Shown: in pieces, positions 7,969 to 16,470 of the stretch
How the letters are laid out: the number at the start of each line of letters is the position of its first letter
How positions within the stretch are numbered: the stretch's first letter is position 1
Source: Thermococcus sp. EP1
Lineage (GTDB): Archaea > Methanobacteriota_B > Thermococci > Thermococcales > Thermococcaceae
Assembly: GCF_001317345.1 (NCBI RefSeq)
Contig: NZ_JXCG01000001.1
Span: 62,001-126,000, forward strand
Reading direction: 5' to 3'
Length of the DNA stretch: 64,000 bases
Position numbers and translations under genes: made by a program
Notes under the pieces: model-generated
The model's input: the letters and a program-made list of their open reading frames with translations, nothing else
Told to the model about the DNA's origin: nothing
Database searches by the model: none

Positions 7969-9165
7969 ATGAAAATACCGGACGATATTAGAAAAGACAT
8001 TCCTTTAACTCAAGAGGTCATATATTTTGACAATACTGCCACCTCACTAACCCCAAAACCTGTAGTTGAGGCTATGGATGAGTATTATCTAAAGTATAGA
8101 GCCAACGTTCATCGCGGTGTTCACAGACTCTCACAAAAGGCAACCCATGAGTATGAGAAATCAAGAGAAGTTGTAGCTAAATTCATTGGAGCGAAATTTG
8201 AAGAAATAGTCTTCACAAAAAACACTAGTGAGAGTCTTAATCTGGTGGCTTTGGGACTTGAAGGAATATTCAAAAAGGGCGATAAAATCGTGACCACTCC
8301 TTACGAGCATCACTCTGATTTACTCCCATGGCAACGCTTAGCTAAAAAGTTTGATCTAAAATTGGAAATAATTGAAGGAGATAACGAAGGGAACCTAGAT
8401 CTCACAGATGCAGAAAAGAAAATTAAAGGGGCAAAACTTGTGGCAATCCAGCATGTTTCCAATGCCTTGGGTGTGATCCATGAAGTAGAAGAACTTGGAA
8501 AGATGGCCAAAGAGCAAGGAGCCATATTTGTTGTAGATGCCGCTCAGAGTATTGGACACATGGAAGTTAATGTAAGTAAACTTCATGCAGACTTCTTAGC
8601 CTTCTCAGGACACAAAGGACCCATGGGGCCTACTGGTATAGGTGTACTTTACATTAGGGAAGAGTTCTTTGATGTCTTCGAGCCTCCTCTCATTGGTGGA
8701 GGGACAATTGAAGATGTTAATCTACACGACTATACACTCACAGCTCCACCAGAACGATATGAAGCTGGCACTCCCAATATAGGAGGGGCAATAGGGCTTG
8801 CAGCTGGAATAAAATACATAGAAAAGATCGGCTTAGATAAAATCGAAAAACAAGAGCACAAGCTGGTAAAAAGAACAACTGAAGGTTTAACAGAGCTTGA
8901 AATTCCATGGTATGGTCCAAGAAACCTAAAGAAACATGCAGGAGTAGTAAGCTTCAATGTTCCACCCTTGCATCCCCACGACGTAGCAGCGATTTTAGAT
9001 GAGCACAACATAATGGTTCGCTCTGGACACCATTGTGCCTTGCCAGTAATGAAAAAGCTCGGAATAAATGGAACTGTTAGAGCATCATTCCATGTATACA
9101 ATAGTCTTGAAGAAGTAGAAGCGTTTCTTGGAGTTATGGAAGAGCTTGTCAGGAGCCTACGTTAA
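7969..9165 (+). CDS. sufS: Cysteine desulfurase, SufS/CsdA type
   Basis: A 398-residue class V aminotransferase-fold enzyme. The PLP-binding lysine is K216 in SGHKGPMGPTG and the catalytic cysteine is C356 in RSGHHCALPV, the group II (SufS) pattern. It removes sulfur from cysteine to give alanine and a persulfide for Fe-S cluster assembly or tRNA thiolation. The length matches SufS proteins. I start it at the ATG at 7969, preceded by GGTGGTTG; more upstream in-frame starts would overlap the promoter (TTATATG, 7931-7937). SufBC genes are not adjacent here. Function is confident at the reaction level; the sulfur acceptor is not shown. Confidence 0.93.
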   Translation: MKIPDDIRKDIPLTQEVIYFDNTATSLTPKPVVEAMDEYYLKYRANVHRGVHRLSQKATHEYEKSREVVAKFIGAKFEEIVFTKNTSESLNLVALGLEGIFKKGDKIVTTPYEHHSDLLPWQRLAKKFDLKLEIIEGDNEGNLDLTDAEKKIKGAKLVAIQHVSNALGVIHEVEELGKMAKEQGAIFVVDAAQSIGHMEVNVSKLHADFLAFSGHKGPMGPTGIGVLYIREEFFDVFEPPLIGGGTIEDVNLHDYTLTAPPERYEAGTPNIGGAIGLAAGIKYIEKIGLDKIEKQEHKLVKRTTEGLTELEIPWYGPRNLKKHAGVVSFNVPPLHPHDVAAILDEHNIMVRSGHHCALPVMKKLGINGTVRASFHVYNSLEEVEAFLGVMEELVRSLR

Positions 9166-9258
9166 CTTTTTCTTTGTTTCTTTCTCTAATTTTGTGGCTC
9201 ATTAGTATGCACCAACCTTTTATACATTAAGTCTTTTAGAATTTTTAGGGAGATATTA

Positions 9259-9897
9259 ATGATAGAGGGAATCCCAACACCTGGAGCCTATATTTACAAC
9301 CTTATGGCAAGGAGGAGAAAAAGTTTTGATAGAGTGATAGTCAAGGAAGTTCTTTCAAAAGCTAGAGGGGGAGAAAAGATCCTTGATGTGGGGACTGGAC
9401 CTGGATACATACCAATTGAGATGGCAAAGAAAAATCCTAATTTGGAAGTTTGGGGCGTTGATATTTCAAGAGCAATGATAAAACTTGCAAGAAAAAATGC
9501 AGAAAAGGCTGGCGTTAATAATGTAACATTCGAAGTTATGAGCGTCTATGAGCTAAAGCTTCCTGAGAACTACTTTGATCTTGTTATAAGCATTGGAGCC
9601 CTACATCATTTTAGCAACCCATTGAAAGCATTTGATGAGATGTATAGAGTTTTAAAATCCTGCGGAGAAGTGTGGATTTATGATTTCATAACAGACGTTC
9701 CAAAAAAAGATATGAGGGCATTTTTAGAGGAGGTTGAGTTACCAAAATTCCCTTGGGCAATAGCATTTAGACTTCATGGACTTAAATACAAAGAGTGGAC
9801 AAGAAATATTTCAAAAGTTGCAGAACGAAGCAACTTTGATGAGTACAAACTGGAGAGGAATAAGGCCCTTATGAAGCTTATTTTAAGAAAGTTTTAA
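9259..9897 (+). CDS. Class I SAM-dependent methyltransferase
   Basis: A 212-residue protein with the Rossmann methyltransferase motifs in order: motif I ILDVGTGPGYIP near residue 41, acidic VWGVDIS near 68, and LVISIGALHHFSNP near 112 followed by the post-II YRVLKSCGEVWIYD. This is the UbiE/arsenite methyltransferase-like Methyltransf_11 type. The start has GGGAG nine bases upstream. It is monocistronic, with a TATA-like CTTTTATAC near 9218-9226. The substrate is unknown. Confidence 0.85.
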   Translation: MIEGIPTPGAYIYNLMARRRKSFDRVIVKEVLSKARGGEKILDVGTGPGYIPIEMAKKNPNLEVWGVDISRAMIKLARKNAEKAGVNNVTFEVMSVYELKLPENYFDLVISIGALHHFSNPLKAFDEMYRVLKSCGEVWIYDFITDVPKKDMRAFLEEVELPKFPWAIAFRLHGLKYKEWTRNISKVAERSNFDEYKLERNKALMKLILRKF

Positions 9898-10004
9898 TCA
9901 ATGTTTTAACTCAAATATGTTCCTGATCGTTCAAGAAGACACATAATCAATTCTCTTTCGCCTAATTTAAGATTTCAACTATTTTTAAGCCCAAATTTAA
10001 TTTT

Positions 10005-10024
10005 GGAACGTTCCGGAACGTTCT
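10005..10024. promoter_or_regulatory. Tandem palindrome, likely operator
   Basis: Two 10-base elements stand back to back: GGAACGTTCC (10005-10014, a perfect palindrome) and GGAACGTTCT (10015-10024). They follow TATA-like sequences (TTTTTAAG at 9982-9989 and AAATTTAATT at about 9993-10002), so they lie at or just before the expected transcription start of the secreted helical protein operon. They stand out against the AT-rich surroundings and look like a dimer-of-dimers repressor site. Confidence 0.6.
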
Positions 10025-10077
10025 TTTCACCGAGTCCCTAAAATATGTAGAACGCCAAGTTAAGAATGGTGATGAAC

Positions 10078-11280
10078 ATGAAAGGGTTGAAGATCTGGTT
10101 GTTAATAGCCCTCTTGGTGGGGAGCATAATCCCAGCAGGTTTGAGCCTAGCAGATGAAAATGCCACTATAGAAAATGAAACAGAACCCCTACCTCCTGAA
10201 ATCCAAAATATAACTCAAGAAGAAAGGATAGCTAATCACATTGTCGTTGCCCTTGAAAGATTGAGCAACATAACAACAAAGTTAATTAATAATGTAAATC
10301 TTCCTGAGAACTCAAGTATCATGAGACACTACCAGTTAGCGGAACAATATAAAGAAGTTGCCATGAATGCATATGAAAGCGGCGACTATTACAACACAAT
10401 AATAAACGGCCTCACTGCAATGCACCACTACAGAGAAGTGTTAAAAGGATTTAAAGAAGGAAAGGAGGAGCTCAGAGAACGACTTCCGGAAGAGATAAAG
10501 AGAATGGAAGGCTACTTCAGAATGGCCGAAAAGACAATAGAAATTGCCCAGAGACAGGGGATTGACGTAGGAAATGCCCCAGAGCTCTTAATGGAGACCA
10601 AAGAAGCTTACAAGACTGTACTTGAGGACATAAAAGCTAAAGATTTTGAAAAAGCTAGGGAAGATCTCGAAATCGCTAGAGAAAAGAAAGCTGCCTTAGA
10701 TGAAGAACTTAGAAGAATCAGAAAAGAGCTTGTAGAAGCAAATGCAGACAAAATAGTAAATGAATTCCTAGAGAAAGGTGCAAGAGGGATAGAAATAGCA
10801 GAGAAAGTCGTTGAAATGGCAGAAGAAAAGGGTTACGACGCTCATGAGCTCCAAGAGAGACTCGAAGCATTTAAAGAGGTTTATAATGAAGTTAAGGCCC
10901 TTGCAGATGAAGGGAAATACGATGAGGCTCTTCAAGTTATGAGAGAGAATACAGAAACAATAAAAGAATTCCATCGGGCAATGGCCTTCCTTCAGAAGAA
11001 GTTCCATGAAAGAGAAGTCCAAGAGAGATTGGGAGACTTAAAGGCATTCCTTAGGGAGATGACAATAAGAATCCAGAAAGATTCAAAGGCCTTAAGAGAA
11101 CTTAGAAGAAGGGGAATAGATACCAGAAGAGCAGAGCTTCAGCTCAAAACATCCATACAAGAGATAAGACTTGGAATTGAACTTCTTAAGCACAAAAAAC
11201 CTGCAGAAGCTAAGATGCATTTCGCAATAGCTCTAGACATGCTCCACAAGGTCGATGAGTTTATCCTAAGGCACGCTTGA
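10078..11280 (+). CDS. Secreted alpha-helical repeat protein
   Basis: A 400-residue protein with an N-terminal signal peptide (KIWLLIALLVGSIIPAGLS) and an otherwise charged, helical sequence. The helices look like serial hairpins of about 55-60 residues, for example LPEEIKRMEGYFRMAEK and later LQERLEAFKEVYNEVKAL, with recurring leucine, alanine and glutamate heptads; there are no obvious membrane segments after the signal. I choose the ATG at 10078, placed after GGTGAT; two ATGs lie a few codons upstream. The next gene follows within 31 bases, so the two likely work together at the cell surface. I do not recognise a named family; a scaffold or adhesin-like role is a guess. Confidence 0.75.
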   Translation: MKGLKIWLLIALLVGSIIPAGLSLADENATIENETEPLPPEIQNITQEERIANHIVVALERLSNITTKLINNVNLPENSSIMRHYQLAEQYKEVAMNAYESGDYYNTIINGLTAMHHYREVLKGFKEGKEELRERLPEEIKRMEGYFRMAEKTIEIAQRQGIDVGNAPELLMETKEAYKTVLEDIKAKDFEKAREDLEIAREKKAALDEELRRIRKELVEANADKIVNEFLEKGARGIEIAEKVVEMAEEKGYDAHELQERLEAFKEVYNEVKALADEGKYDEALQVMRENTETIKEFHRAMAFLQKKFHEREVQERLGDLKAFLREMTIRIQKDSKALRELRRRGIDTRRAELQLKTSIQEIRLGIELLKHKKPAEAKMHFAIALDMLHKVDEFILRHA

Positions 11281-11310
11281 TTTCTTTAAATTTTTGTGGA
11301 GGTGAAATGA

Positions 11311-11895
11311 ATGAAGAGAGCCCTACTTGCCCTTTTACTTTTCATCCCTCTTGTGAATGCCCAGAGCATAAGCATTGCGCCCTATGGAGATGGCTATGCA
11401 ACTGTGGAAATCGAAGTACCCGTGGACGACTATGCAACTCAAGTTACAGTTCCTTTATTAGGTTCTCACTATGAGGATGTATTTGTTACTGATGTAAATG
11501 GAAACCCCCTCGAGTATTCCATAGAAGGAAACGAGATCACAATAACCGTTCAAAACTCTCAAATAGTAAAAATAGCATACTCCACTCCAGATCTAATGAG
11601 CAAGGAAGGCCTTGTTTGGACTCTTTCATTAAAATTAGAAGCTCCAGTAGATGTAATTTTACCAGAAGAAGCAAGTTTGGTAGATATGAGTGAGTCACCC
11701 CTTGAAGTAGAAGGAAACAAGATAACAATGCCCGCAGGTGAAGTGCAAATAAGTTTCATCCTCCAGAACCTCGAAGACCAAAAACCAGTTCAAGATATTA
11801 ACACAAACGAAGGTAAAGATTTAACAAAAATTATTCCTCTTTTAGGAGCTCTTTTGGTGCTCTTAGTTTTAGGAGTCACACTATGGAAAAGATGA
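11311..11895 (+). CDS. Membrane-anchored extracellular protein
   Basis: A 194-residue protein with a short signal peptide (RALLALLLFIPLVNAQ), a beta-rich extracellular part of about 140 residues, a short linker rich in Asn/Asp/Lys, and a C-terminal membrane anchor (IIPLLGALLVLLVLGVTLW) followed by KR. The start at 11311 has GGAGGTGA five bases upstream. It is downstream of the helical-repeat protein in the same transcript and may anchor or partner it. The same topology is common for archaeal surface proteins; I do not recognise the domain. Confidence 0.75.
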   Translation: MKRALLALLLFIPLVNAQSISIAPYGDGYATVEIEVPVDDYATQVTVPLLGSHYEDVFVTDVNGNPLEYSIEGNEITITVQNSQIVKIAYSTPDLMSKEGLVWTLSLKLEAPVDVILPEEASLVDMSESPLEVEGNKITMPAGEVQISFILQNLEDQKPVQDINTNEGKDLTKIIPLLGALLVLLVLGVTLWKR

Positions 11896-11896
11896 A

Positions 11897-11920
11897 TTTT
11901 TCTGGATTTTTCTTTTCTTC
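11897..11920 (+). terminator. T-rich 3' end after the surface-protein operon
   Basis: Runs of T (AATTTTT, ATTTTTCTTTTC) follow the stop at 11895. Archaeal RNA polymerase commonly terminates at such oligo-T tracts in the coding strand, without a hairpin. Confidence 0.5.
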
Positions 11921-11967
11921 AATTAAATTTATGAACCCACACTCATAAATTTCCTACTGGTGGTTCT

Positions 11968-12243
11968 ATGTTAGTTGCAAAACCATGCACAAGCATGAAG
12001 GCCATAAACATCACCCCTCAAGAGAAATTTGATCTTGATCTAGAAGAAGTGTGTGAATGCCTAGCTGAGAGAGGGTATCAAATAAAAAGAGTAACAAGGT
12101 TTCTAGCTCTTGTGAGAAAAGCATATGATATCAGCATATTCCCAAGTGGGAAGATAATAGTGAAAGAAACAGACAACAAAGAAGAAGCCTTAAAAATCGC
12201 TCAAGAAATTTACGAGTGTACAAAAGCCTATCGGGTGAGTTAA
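11968..12243 (+). CDS. Small conserved-type protein of unknown function
   Basis: A 91-residue protein preceded by GGTGGTTCT. Its second half (YDISIFPSGKIIVKETDN followed by an EEALKIAQEIYECT helix) has the look of a single beta-alpha repeat of the TATA-binding-protein-like fold, where a strand pair is followed by a long helix. Three cysteines (C7, C29, C88) are spread out. Its stop overlaps the start of the next gene by one base (TAATG), so the two are co-translated. I cannot assign a function. Confidence 0.7.
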   Translation: MLVAKPCTSMKAINITPQEKFDLDLEEVCECLAERGYQIKRVTRFLALVRKAYDISIFPSGKIIVKETDNKEEALKIAQEIYECTKAYRVS

Positions 12244-13043
12244 TGTTTACCAAAGAAGAAATAGCAGAGAGGATCAATAGAATAAGGGAAGATAACGGTT
12301 TTCCCATAGTACCCTTTGTGATAGACGAAGTAAGATATGATGAAGAAGGGGATAAATTATTTATAATCGCTAAAGATAGAAGTGATAAAAGTGCAATCAT
12401 TGGAAACAGCTTCGTAATTGGGAAACTCAGAGAAGAACTCGGAATAAAACAAGTTACTGTTTACTCAAAACTTGACCTCATCATAAAGAGAAAAAAACTA
12501 GAAGAGAACTTGAGGAGAATCAAAGGTAATTTTCTCGAGTTTCTGAGTCCTATAATAGAAACAGAGTTTAATTTCCCTCCTCGGAAATGGCCCACTCTTA
12601 GCAATAATGGGAGAGCCCTCGTGTTCCTCAGCTTCAATGCAAAAGCCATGGTAGGTTTTGCTGAAAAAGTTGGCCTAGAAGCCGAGAGAGTCGGAATCAA
12701 ATACACCTTTCCAAAAATGGAATACACACCAATAGAAGGGTCTCTTAGGGAGCTCTTCTTTCCAGATGAGAAAAAGTTGAAGAAGATTGCCCAAGAAAGG
12801 AATATCAGAATAATTATTGCTGATTTTCCTTTTGATCTCAAGTTCCTTGATAATATAGCTCTCCTTAATCCCCTCAGGTTCCTCCATATTGGATTCTTTG
12901 AGGCAAAATATTTCTTTGGATTTGAAAGACCTGTCAGGGTGGATAAGAATGCAATGATAGATTTTGTCGTTGAAATGGTTGCTGAAGGCTTAATGGAATC
13001 AACAGATGGGGCAAACCTTATATGGTGGGCATGGAAAAGATAG
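12243..13043 (+). CDS. Unknown protein; possible KH-like plus degenerate PP-loop
   Basis: A 266-residue cytosolic protein whose start overlaps the upstream stop, with GGGTGA as ribosome site. The N-terminal part (DRSDKSAIIGNSFVIGKLREELG) vaguely resembles the KH-like region of archaeal PP-loop ATPases. The next part starts with a hydrophobic strand (RALVFLSFNAKAM) where PP-loop enzymes have SGGxDS, but here the ATP-binding serines and glycines are missing. The C-terminal half (NIRIIIADFPFDLKFL, NPLRFLHIGFFEA) is not familiar. If the resemblance is real it is an inactive relative. It is followed within 12 bases by a P-loop kinase. Confidence 0.65.
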   Translation: MFTKEEIAERINRIREDNGFPIVPFVIDEVRYDEEGDKLFIIAKDRSDKSAIIGNSFVIGKLREELGIKQVTVYSKLDLIIKRKKLEENLRRIKGNFLEFLSPIIETEFNFPPRKWPTLSNNGRALVFLSFNAKAMVGFAEKVGLEAERVGIKYTFPKMEYTPIEGSLRELFFPDEKKLKKIAQERNIRIIIADFPFDLKFLDNIALLNPLRFLHIGFFEAKYFFGFERPVRVDKNAMIDFVVEMVAEGLMESTDGANLIWWAWKR

Positions 13044-13054
13044 AAGGTGGTAAA

Positions 13055-13636
13055 ATGATAGTCGGCGTTGTGGGTAAAATTGCAGCAGGAAAAACCACGG
13101 TTGCAAAGTTTTTTGAAGAGAAAGGATTTTGCAGAGTTTCGTGTAGTGATCCACTAATTGACCTTCTAACCCATAATTTAAACGATTATTCTTGGCTTCC
13201 TGAGATCCCAGAAAGGGGTGAGCCCACAAGAGACAGACTCATCGAATATGGAAAACATTTGAAAGAAACCTATGGAGAAGATATTCTTATAAGACTCGCC
13301 ATAGACAAGAGAAGACATTGTGAAAACATAGTGATAGATGGAGTAAGGTCAAAGGGAGAAATAGAGGCTATAAAGAAACGAGGCGGAGTCATAATATACA
13401 TAGAAGCGAGACCTGAGATAAGGTATGAACGATTGAAAAAAAGAAATGCCGGAAAAGACAAGGTGATAAAGAGTTTTGAAGATTTTTTGGATGCAGATAA
13501 AGCGGAAGAGGAACTATATCACACAAGCATGCTTAAAGATCTGGCTGATTTCTTGATTGTGAATGAAAGCAGTCTTGAAGATCTAAAAAAGAGAGTTAAT
13601 ATCATTATAAACTCCTTAACGTCTGGAAAAATTTAA
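13055..13636 (+). CDS. UPF0200/dephospho-CoA kinase-like P-loop kinase
   Basis: A 193-residue nucleotide-kinase-fold protein with Walker A GKIAAGKTT near residues 7-15, an acidic VIDGVRSKGEIE near 91-101 and a lid-like RPEIRYERLKKRN around 118-130. This matches the UPF0200 family of archaeal proteins related to dephospho-CoA kinase and adenylate kinase. The start at 13055 follows GGTGG, twelve bases after the preceding stop, so it is in the same operon. The phosphate acceptor is not known; dephospho-CoA or a nucleoside monophosphate are the natural candidates. Confidence 0.78.
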   Translation: MIVGVVGKIAAGKTTVAKFFEEKGFCRVSCSDPLIDLLTHNLNDYSWLPEIPERGEPTRDRLIEYGKHLKETYGEDILIRLAIDKRRHCENIVIDGVRSKGEIEAIKKRGGVIIYIEARPEIRYERLKKRNAGKDKVIKSFEDFLDADKAEEELYHTSMLKDLADFLIVNESSLEDLKKRVNIIINSLTSGKI

Positions 13637-13672
13637 AGGCTCTTCAAGATTTCCTTTTATTGGTGAACTTCA

Positions 13673-14248
13673 ATGAAAATAATTGTCCTTGCTCCCTGTC
13701 TTTTAAGCCCTTTCTACGTCTACCGAGGCCCAAAAGATAAGGAGTACAAAACTAGTAAAGAACTATTAAATCTTCTTGCAAAACATGCAGAAGAAATAAG
13801 AGTCTTAACTTACCCCTGTCCCGAATACAAACTTATAGGATGGCCAAGACCTCCAATGAGCAAAGAAGTTTTCGAAAAACTTGGAATGTCCGAAACTGCT
13901 AAAACCATTGTGGATTTTATTGAAAGAGTTCTAACGGAAGAAAAACCTGAGAAGGTAATTTTTGTTGGTGTCAAAGGTTCACCAACGTGTGGGGTATTCT
14001 ATACGACTTCAAGCGATCCAGAAAAGTTCCCATATAGAATAATCGAAGAATTCTCTTATCTAAACAAAAAAGAACGGATAAAACTGTCAAAAGAACTCAT
14101 GGAAGAGCAAAACTTCAAAGTAATACTAGGAGAAGGCGTGCTTTTCCAAATTCTTAAGAAGAGGTTTCCAGAGGCTATTTACCTAGAGTTTGATAAAGAT
14201 AACATTGAAGAAAGCTTAAAACAACTTGACAAACACTTTAAACACTAA
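13673..14248 (+). CDS. TudS-like (DUF523) predicted Fe-S protein
   Basis: A 191-residue protein with three separated cysteines that match the spacing style of the TudS/DUF523 family: C9 in APCLLSP, C49 in YPCPE and C106 in KGSPTCG. In the characterised bacterial member these three cysteines hold a [4Fe-4S] cluster used in thiouracil desulfuration. The intervening sequence is divergent and longer at the C terminus. The start follows GGTGAACTTCA by one base. A family link is likely from the motif trio; the substrate may differ. Confidence 0.65.
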   Translation: MKIIVLAPCLLSPFYVYRGPKDKEYKTSKELLNLLAKHAEEIRVLTYPCPEYKLIGWPRPPMSKEVFEKLGMSETAKTIVDFIERVLTEEKPEKVIFVGVKGSPTCGVFYTTSSDPEKFPYRIIEEFSYLNKKERIKLSKELMEEQNFKVILGEGVLFQILKKRFPEAIYLEFDKDNIEESLKQLDKHFKH

Positions 14249-14256
14249 AGAGAGGA

Positions 14257-14994
14257 CTATTCTCGAGGTTTCTCGGCCACCACCATTATTTCAATGTCGT
14301 CCATATCTACCTTTCGCTTCCCCCATCTCCCAGCAGTTCCTCCCCAAATGGCTTTCACTTCAAATCCAACCATTTTAAACATCAAATAAAGCTCTGTTGG
14401 GACATAAACTCGTTCTCGTATTGGAATTTTCGTACCATCTGGTGCCTCGAGTTCTTCAAAGAATGTCATGGTGTTCGGGTCAAATACTCCACTAGCAATA
14501 TCCTCATTTGTGGCTTTTTTAATTCTTGAAAGCGCGCTTAGAGCTGTTAGGATGAACTTACCTCCCGGTTTCAGTGATTTATATATATTCCTTAAGATGG
14601 CTAAGTCATGCTCTATTGGGTCGTCAGACAAACCAAGTAATGAAAAGGCGCCCTCACATAGACATATCGCAGCGTCAAACTCTTCATTACACTCAAACCT
14701 AGCTGCATCTGCTTTTATCAATTCAACTTCAACACCCTCTTTTTGGGCCCATTCTTTTGCTTTTTCAAGCATTTTCTGGGAAATATCGATCCCTGTGACA
14801 CGATATCCTCTCTTTGCAAGCTCTATAGAATGTCTTCCAACACCACAGCCCACATCTAATATTTTTGCACCTTCTGGAAGTTTAAATTCTTCCAGTAAAA
14901 AATCAATTTCTTTTTTCGTGTGTTTGGTAAAGGGTTCTTGTAAATAATAGTCAGCTTCCCTATCAAAAAACTCTTCCCATTCGTGCTTTTTCAT
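14257..14994 (-). CDS. SAM-dependent methyltransferase
   Basis: A 245-residue class I methyltransferase: motif I ILDVGCGVGRHSIELA near residues 46-61, YRVTGIDIS near 66, FDAAICLCEGAFSLLG near 110 and LKPGGKFILTALS near 144. The C-terminal part is longer than in the minimal fold and includes a beta-rich segment (RERVYVPTELYLMFKMVGF). The ATG at 14994 follows GTGGTT; an upstream TTG is a weak alternative. The gene converges on the TudS-like gene with only eight bases between the stops. The substrate is unknown. Confidence 0.85.
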   Translation of the reverse strand: MKKHEWEEFFDREADYYLQEPFTKHTKKEIDFLLEEFKLPEGAKILDVGCGVGRHSIELAKRGYRVTGIDISQKMLEKAKEWAQKEGVEVELIKADAARFECNEEFDAAICLCEGAFSLLGLSDDPIEHDLAILRNIYKSLKPGGKFILTALSALSRIKKATNEDIASGVFDPNTMTFFEELEAPDGTKIPIRERVYVPTELYLMFKMVGFEVKAIWGGTAGRWGKRKVDMDDIEIMVVAEKPRE

Positions 14995-15141
14995 AGTAAC
15001 CACATACAAAACTCGTTTTTTCAGTTAAAAACTTTTGGATTATCTAAAGGGGTAAAAACGAACTATACAAAATACCTACAAATACACCTTCAAGAATAAA
15101 CTATAAGAAAATTCATAAAGAGGTATAAATAGGTGTGGAAT

Positions 15142-15603
15142 ATGAATACTTTAATTATTTACGTTTCAATCCACCACAGAAATACTGAAAAAGTCGCAAA
15201 AGTCATGGCAAAAACTCTTGAAGCAGAACTCACAAAACCATGGGGAATAACGCCAAAAGAACTTTTAAATTACGATCTTATAGGATTTGGTTCTGGAATA
15301 TACTGGTGGAGACATCACTGGGCTCTTCTAAAGCTTGTGGACAATCTTACAAGAATGGAAGGAAAGAAGGCTTTTATCTTCTCAACAGCTGGAATGAACA
15401 TCCCTTGGTACAACCACAGACAACTGAGAAGAAAGCTGAAAGAGAAAGGCTTTCAAATTGTTGGAGAGTTCTCGTGTAGGGGCTGGGACACCAATGGATG
15501 GCTTGCCAAAATAGGTGGAATAAATAAAGGGCATCCAAATGAGAGGGATTTAGAGAGAGCGAGGAGGTTTGCTGAGGAGGTAAAAGTAGGTTTAAAAGAT
15601 TAA
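15142..15603 (+). CDS. Flavodoxin-like protein
   Basis: A 153-residue flavodoxin-fold protein. The N-terminal IIYVSIHHRNTEKVAK is the FMN phosphate-binding loop, in which the usual T/S-x-T-G-N-T is changed to SIHHRNT; LIGFGSGIYWWRHH and FSTAGMN are the expected isoalloxazine-contacting loops. It probably moves electrons as a small cytosolic FMN protein. The ATG at 15142 follows AGGTGTGG; a GTG three codons upstream is less likely. It stands alone with a TATA-like CTATAAGAAA near 15100-15109. Its redox partners are not indicated by the neighbours. Confidence 0.82.
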   Translation: MNTLIIYVSIHHRNTEKVAKVMAKTLEAELTKPWGITPKELLNYDLIGFGSGIYWWRHHWALLKLVDNLTRMEGKKAFIFSTAGMNIPWYNHRQLRRKLKEKGFQIVGEFSCRGWDTNGWLAKIGGINKGHPNERDLERARRFAEEVKVGLKD

Positions 15604-15607
15604 GAAC

Positions 15608-16429
15608 CTATTTTTGCCTGCATCCACCAACAATCTTTACTATCAGGATCTCTGACCAAGGGATTATAATATCTTTAATTCCATCTCGAAGGATAAGGTA
15701 TCTGTTGTCGAAGATATCTCTAGGTTTCCCATAAAACTGAGTTCCTTTTCTCAATGTTACTTCCAAATAAGGCAATCTCGCTAAGAGTCCTTTCTTTTTT
15801 GGTAAGAATTCAGAATCTCTATACCAGATCTCCAACATAGCGCGCTCTTTGAACCAAGGAAACCATATAGCCAAGATGAACAAAAACACAGCCCAAGGAA
15901 AAGATAACAACCTCATCGCAGTTAAGAAATCTTCTCTCATAAAGTATCCAATCGTTGCTACAAGATATGTTGCAATTAAACTCCCAAGATTCCATTCAAA
16001 AAAAGAGCCCAAGTTTCTTATTTTAACAGGAGAAAATTGTGTAAATGCCAGATATATGCTAAATACCGCTCCGAACCACCAAATAAGAAGAATAATATTT
16101 GAAATTTCAATTAGCTTCAACTCTGTTGTCCACCACATGAGACCAATTAATATAGTCGATACAATGGTTGGCTTCCAGAAAGATAGAGAACGGTATGGTG
16201 ATTTTTGAAAACCTGCTCGTTTTCTAAATTCATTAGCAAGAGACTCATAAATTAAAGCAAATTCCCCATACTCCTTAAAAAGGGACTGAAATTCTCCATG
16301 TTTTACTCGTCTAGAAAATCGTTCTTTTAACATCTCAGTTATTTGGGTTTGTTCCAAGATGAAGGCAATGATGAGAAATAACAAACTCAACTTATCCCCA
16401 TAAGCACTCAATAAGTCCAGTACACTCAT
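15608..16429 (-). CDS. Integral membrane protein of unknown function
   Basis: A 273-residue protein with about five membrane segments (LSLLFLIIAFILEQ at the start; STILIGLMWWTTE; IILLIWWFGAVFSIYLAF; LGSLIATYLVATIGYF; WAVFLFILAIWFPWF) and a cytosolic-looking C-terminal part of about 80 residues that seems beta-rich (YLEVTLRKGTQFYG, NRYLILRDGIKDIIIPW). The start has GGGGGATATT before ATG. The stop is four bases from that of the convergent flavodoxin gene. I do not recognise the family. Confidence 0.72.
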   Translation of the reverse strand: MSVLDLLSAYGDKLSLLFLIIAFILEQTQITEMLKERFSRRVKHGEFQSLFKEYGEFALIYESLANEFRKRAGFQKSPYRSLSFWKPTIVSTILIGLMWWTTELKLIEISNIILLIWWFGAVFSIYLAFTQFSPVKIRNLGSFFEWNLGSLIATYLVATIGYFMREDFLTAMRLLSFPWAVFLFILAIWFPWFKERAMLEIWYRDSEFLPKKKGLLARLPYLEVTLRKGTQFYGKPRDIFDNRYLILRDGIKDIIIPWSEILIVKIVGGCRQK

Positions 16430-16470
16430 AATATCCCCCTAATAAAGAAAATACAATAGAACTTAAAAAT

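Noticed and set aside
11277-11474. Cysteine-rich 65-residue frame starting near the stop of the helical protein
   Set aside because: It overlaps the signal peptide gene at 11311 in another frame; the latter has the correct GGAGGTGA spacing and clear signal/anchor segments.
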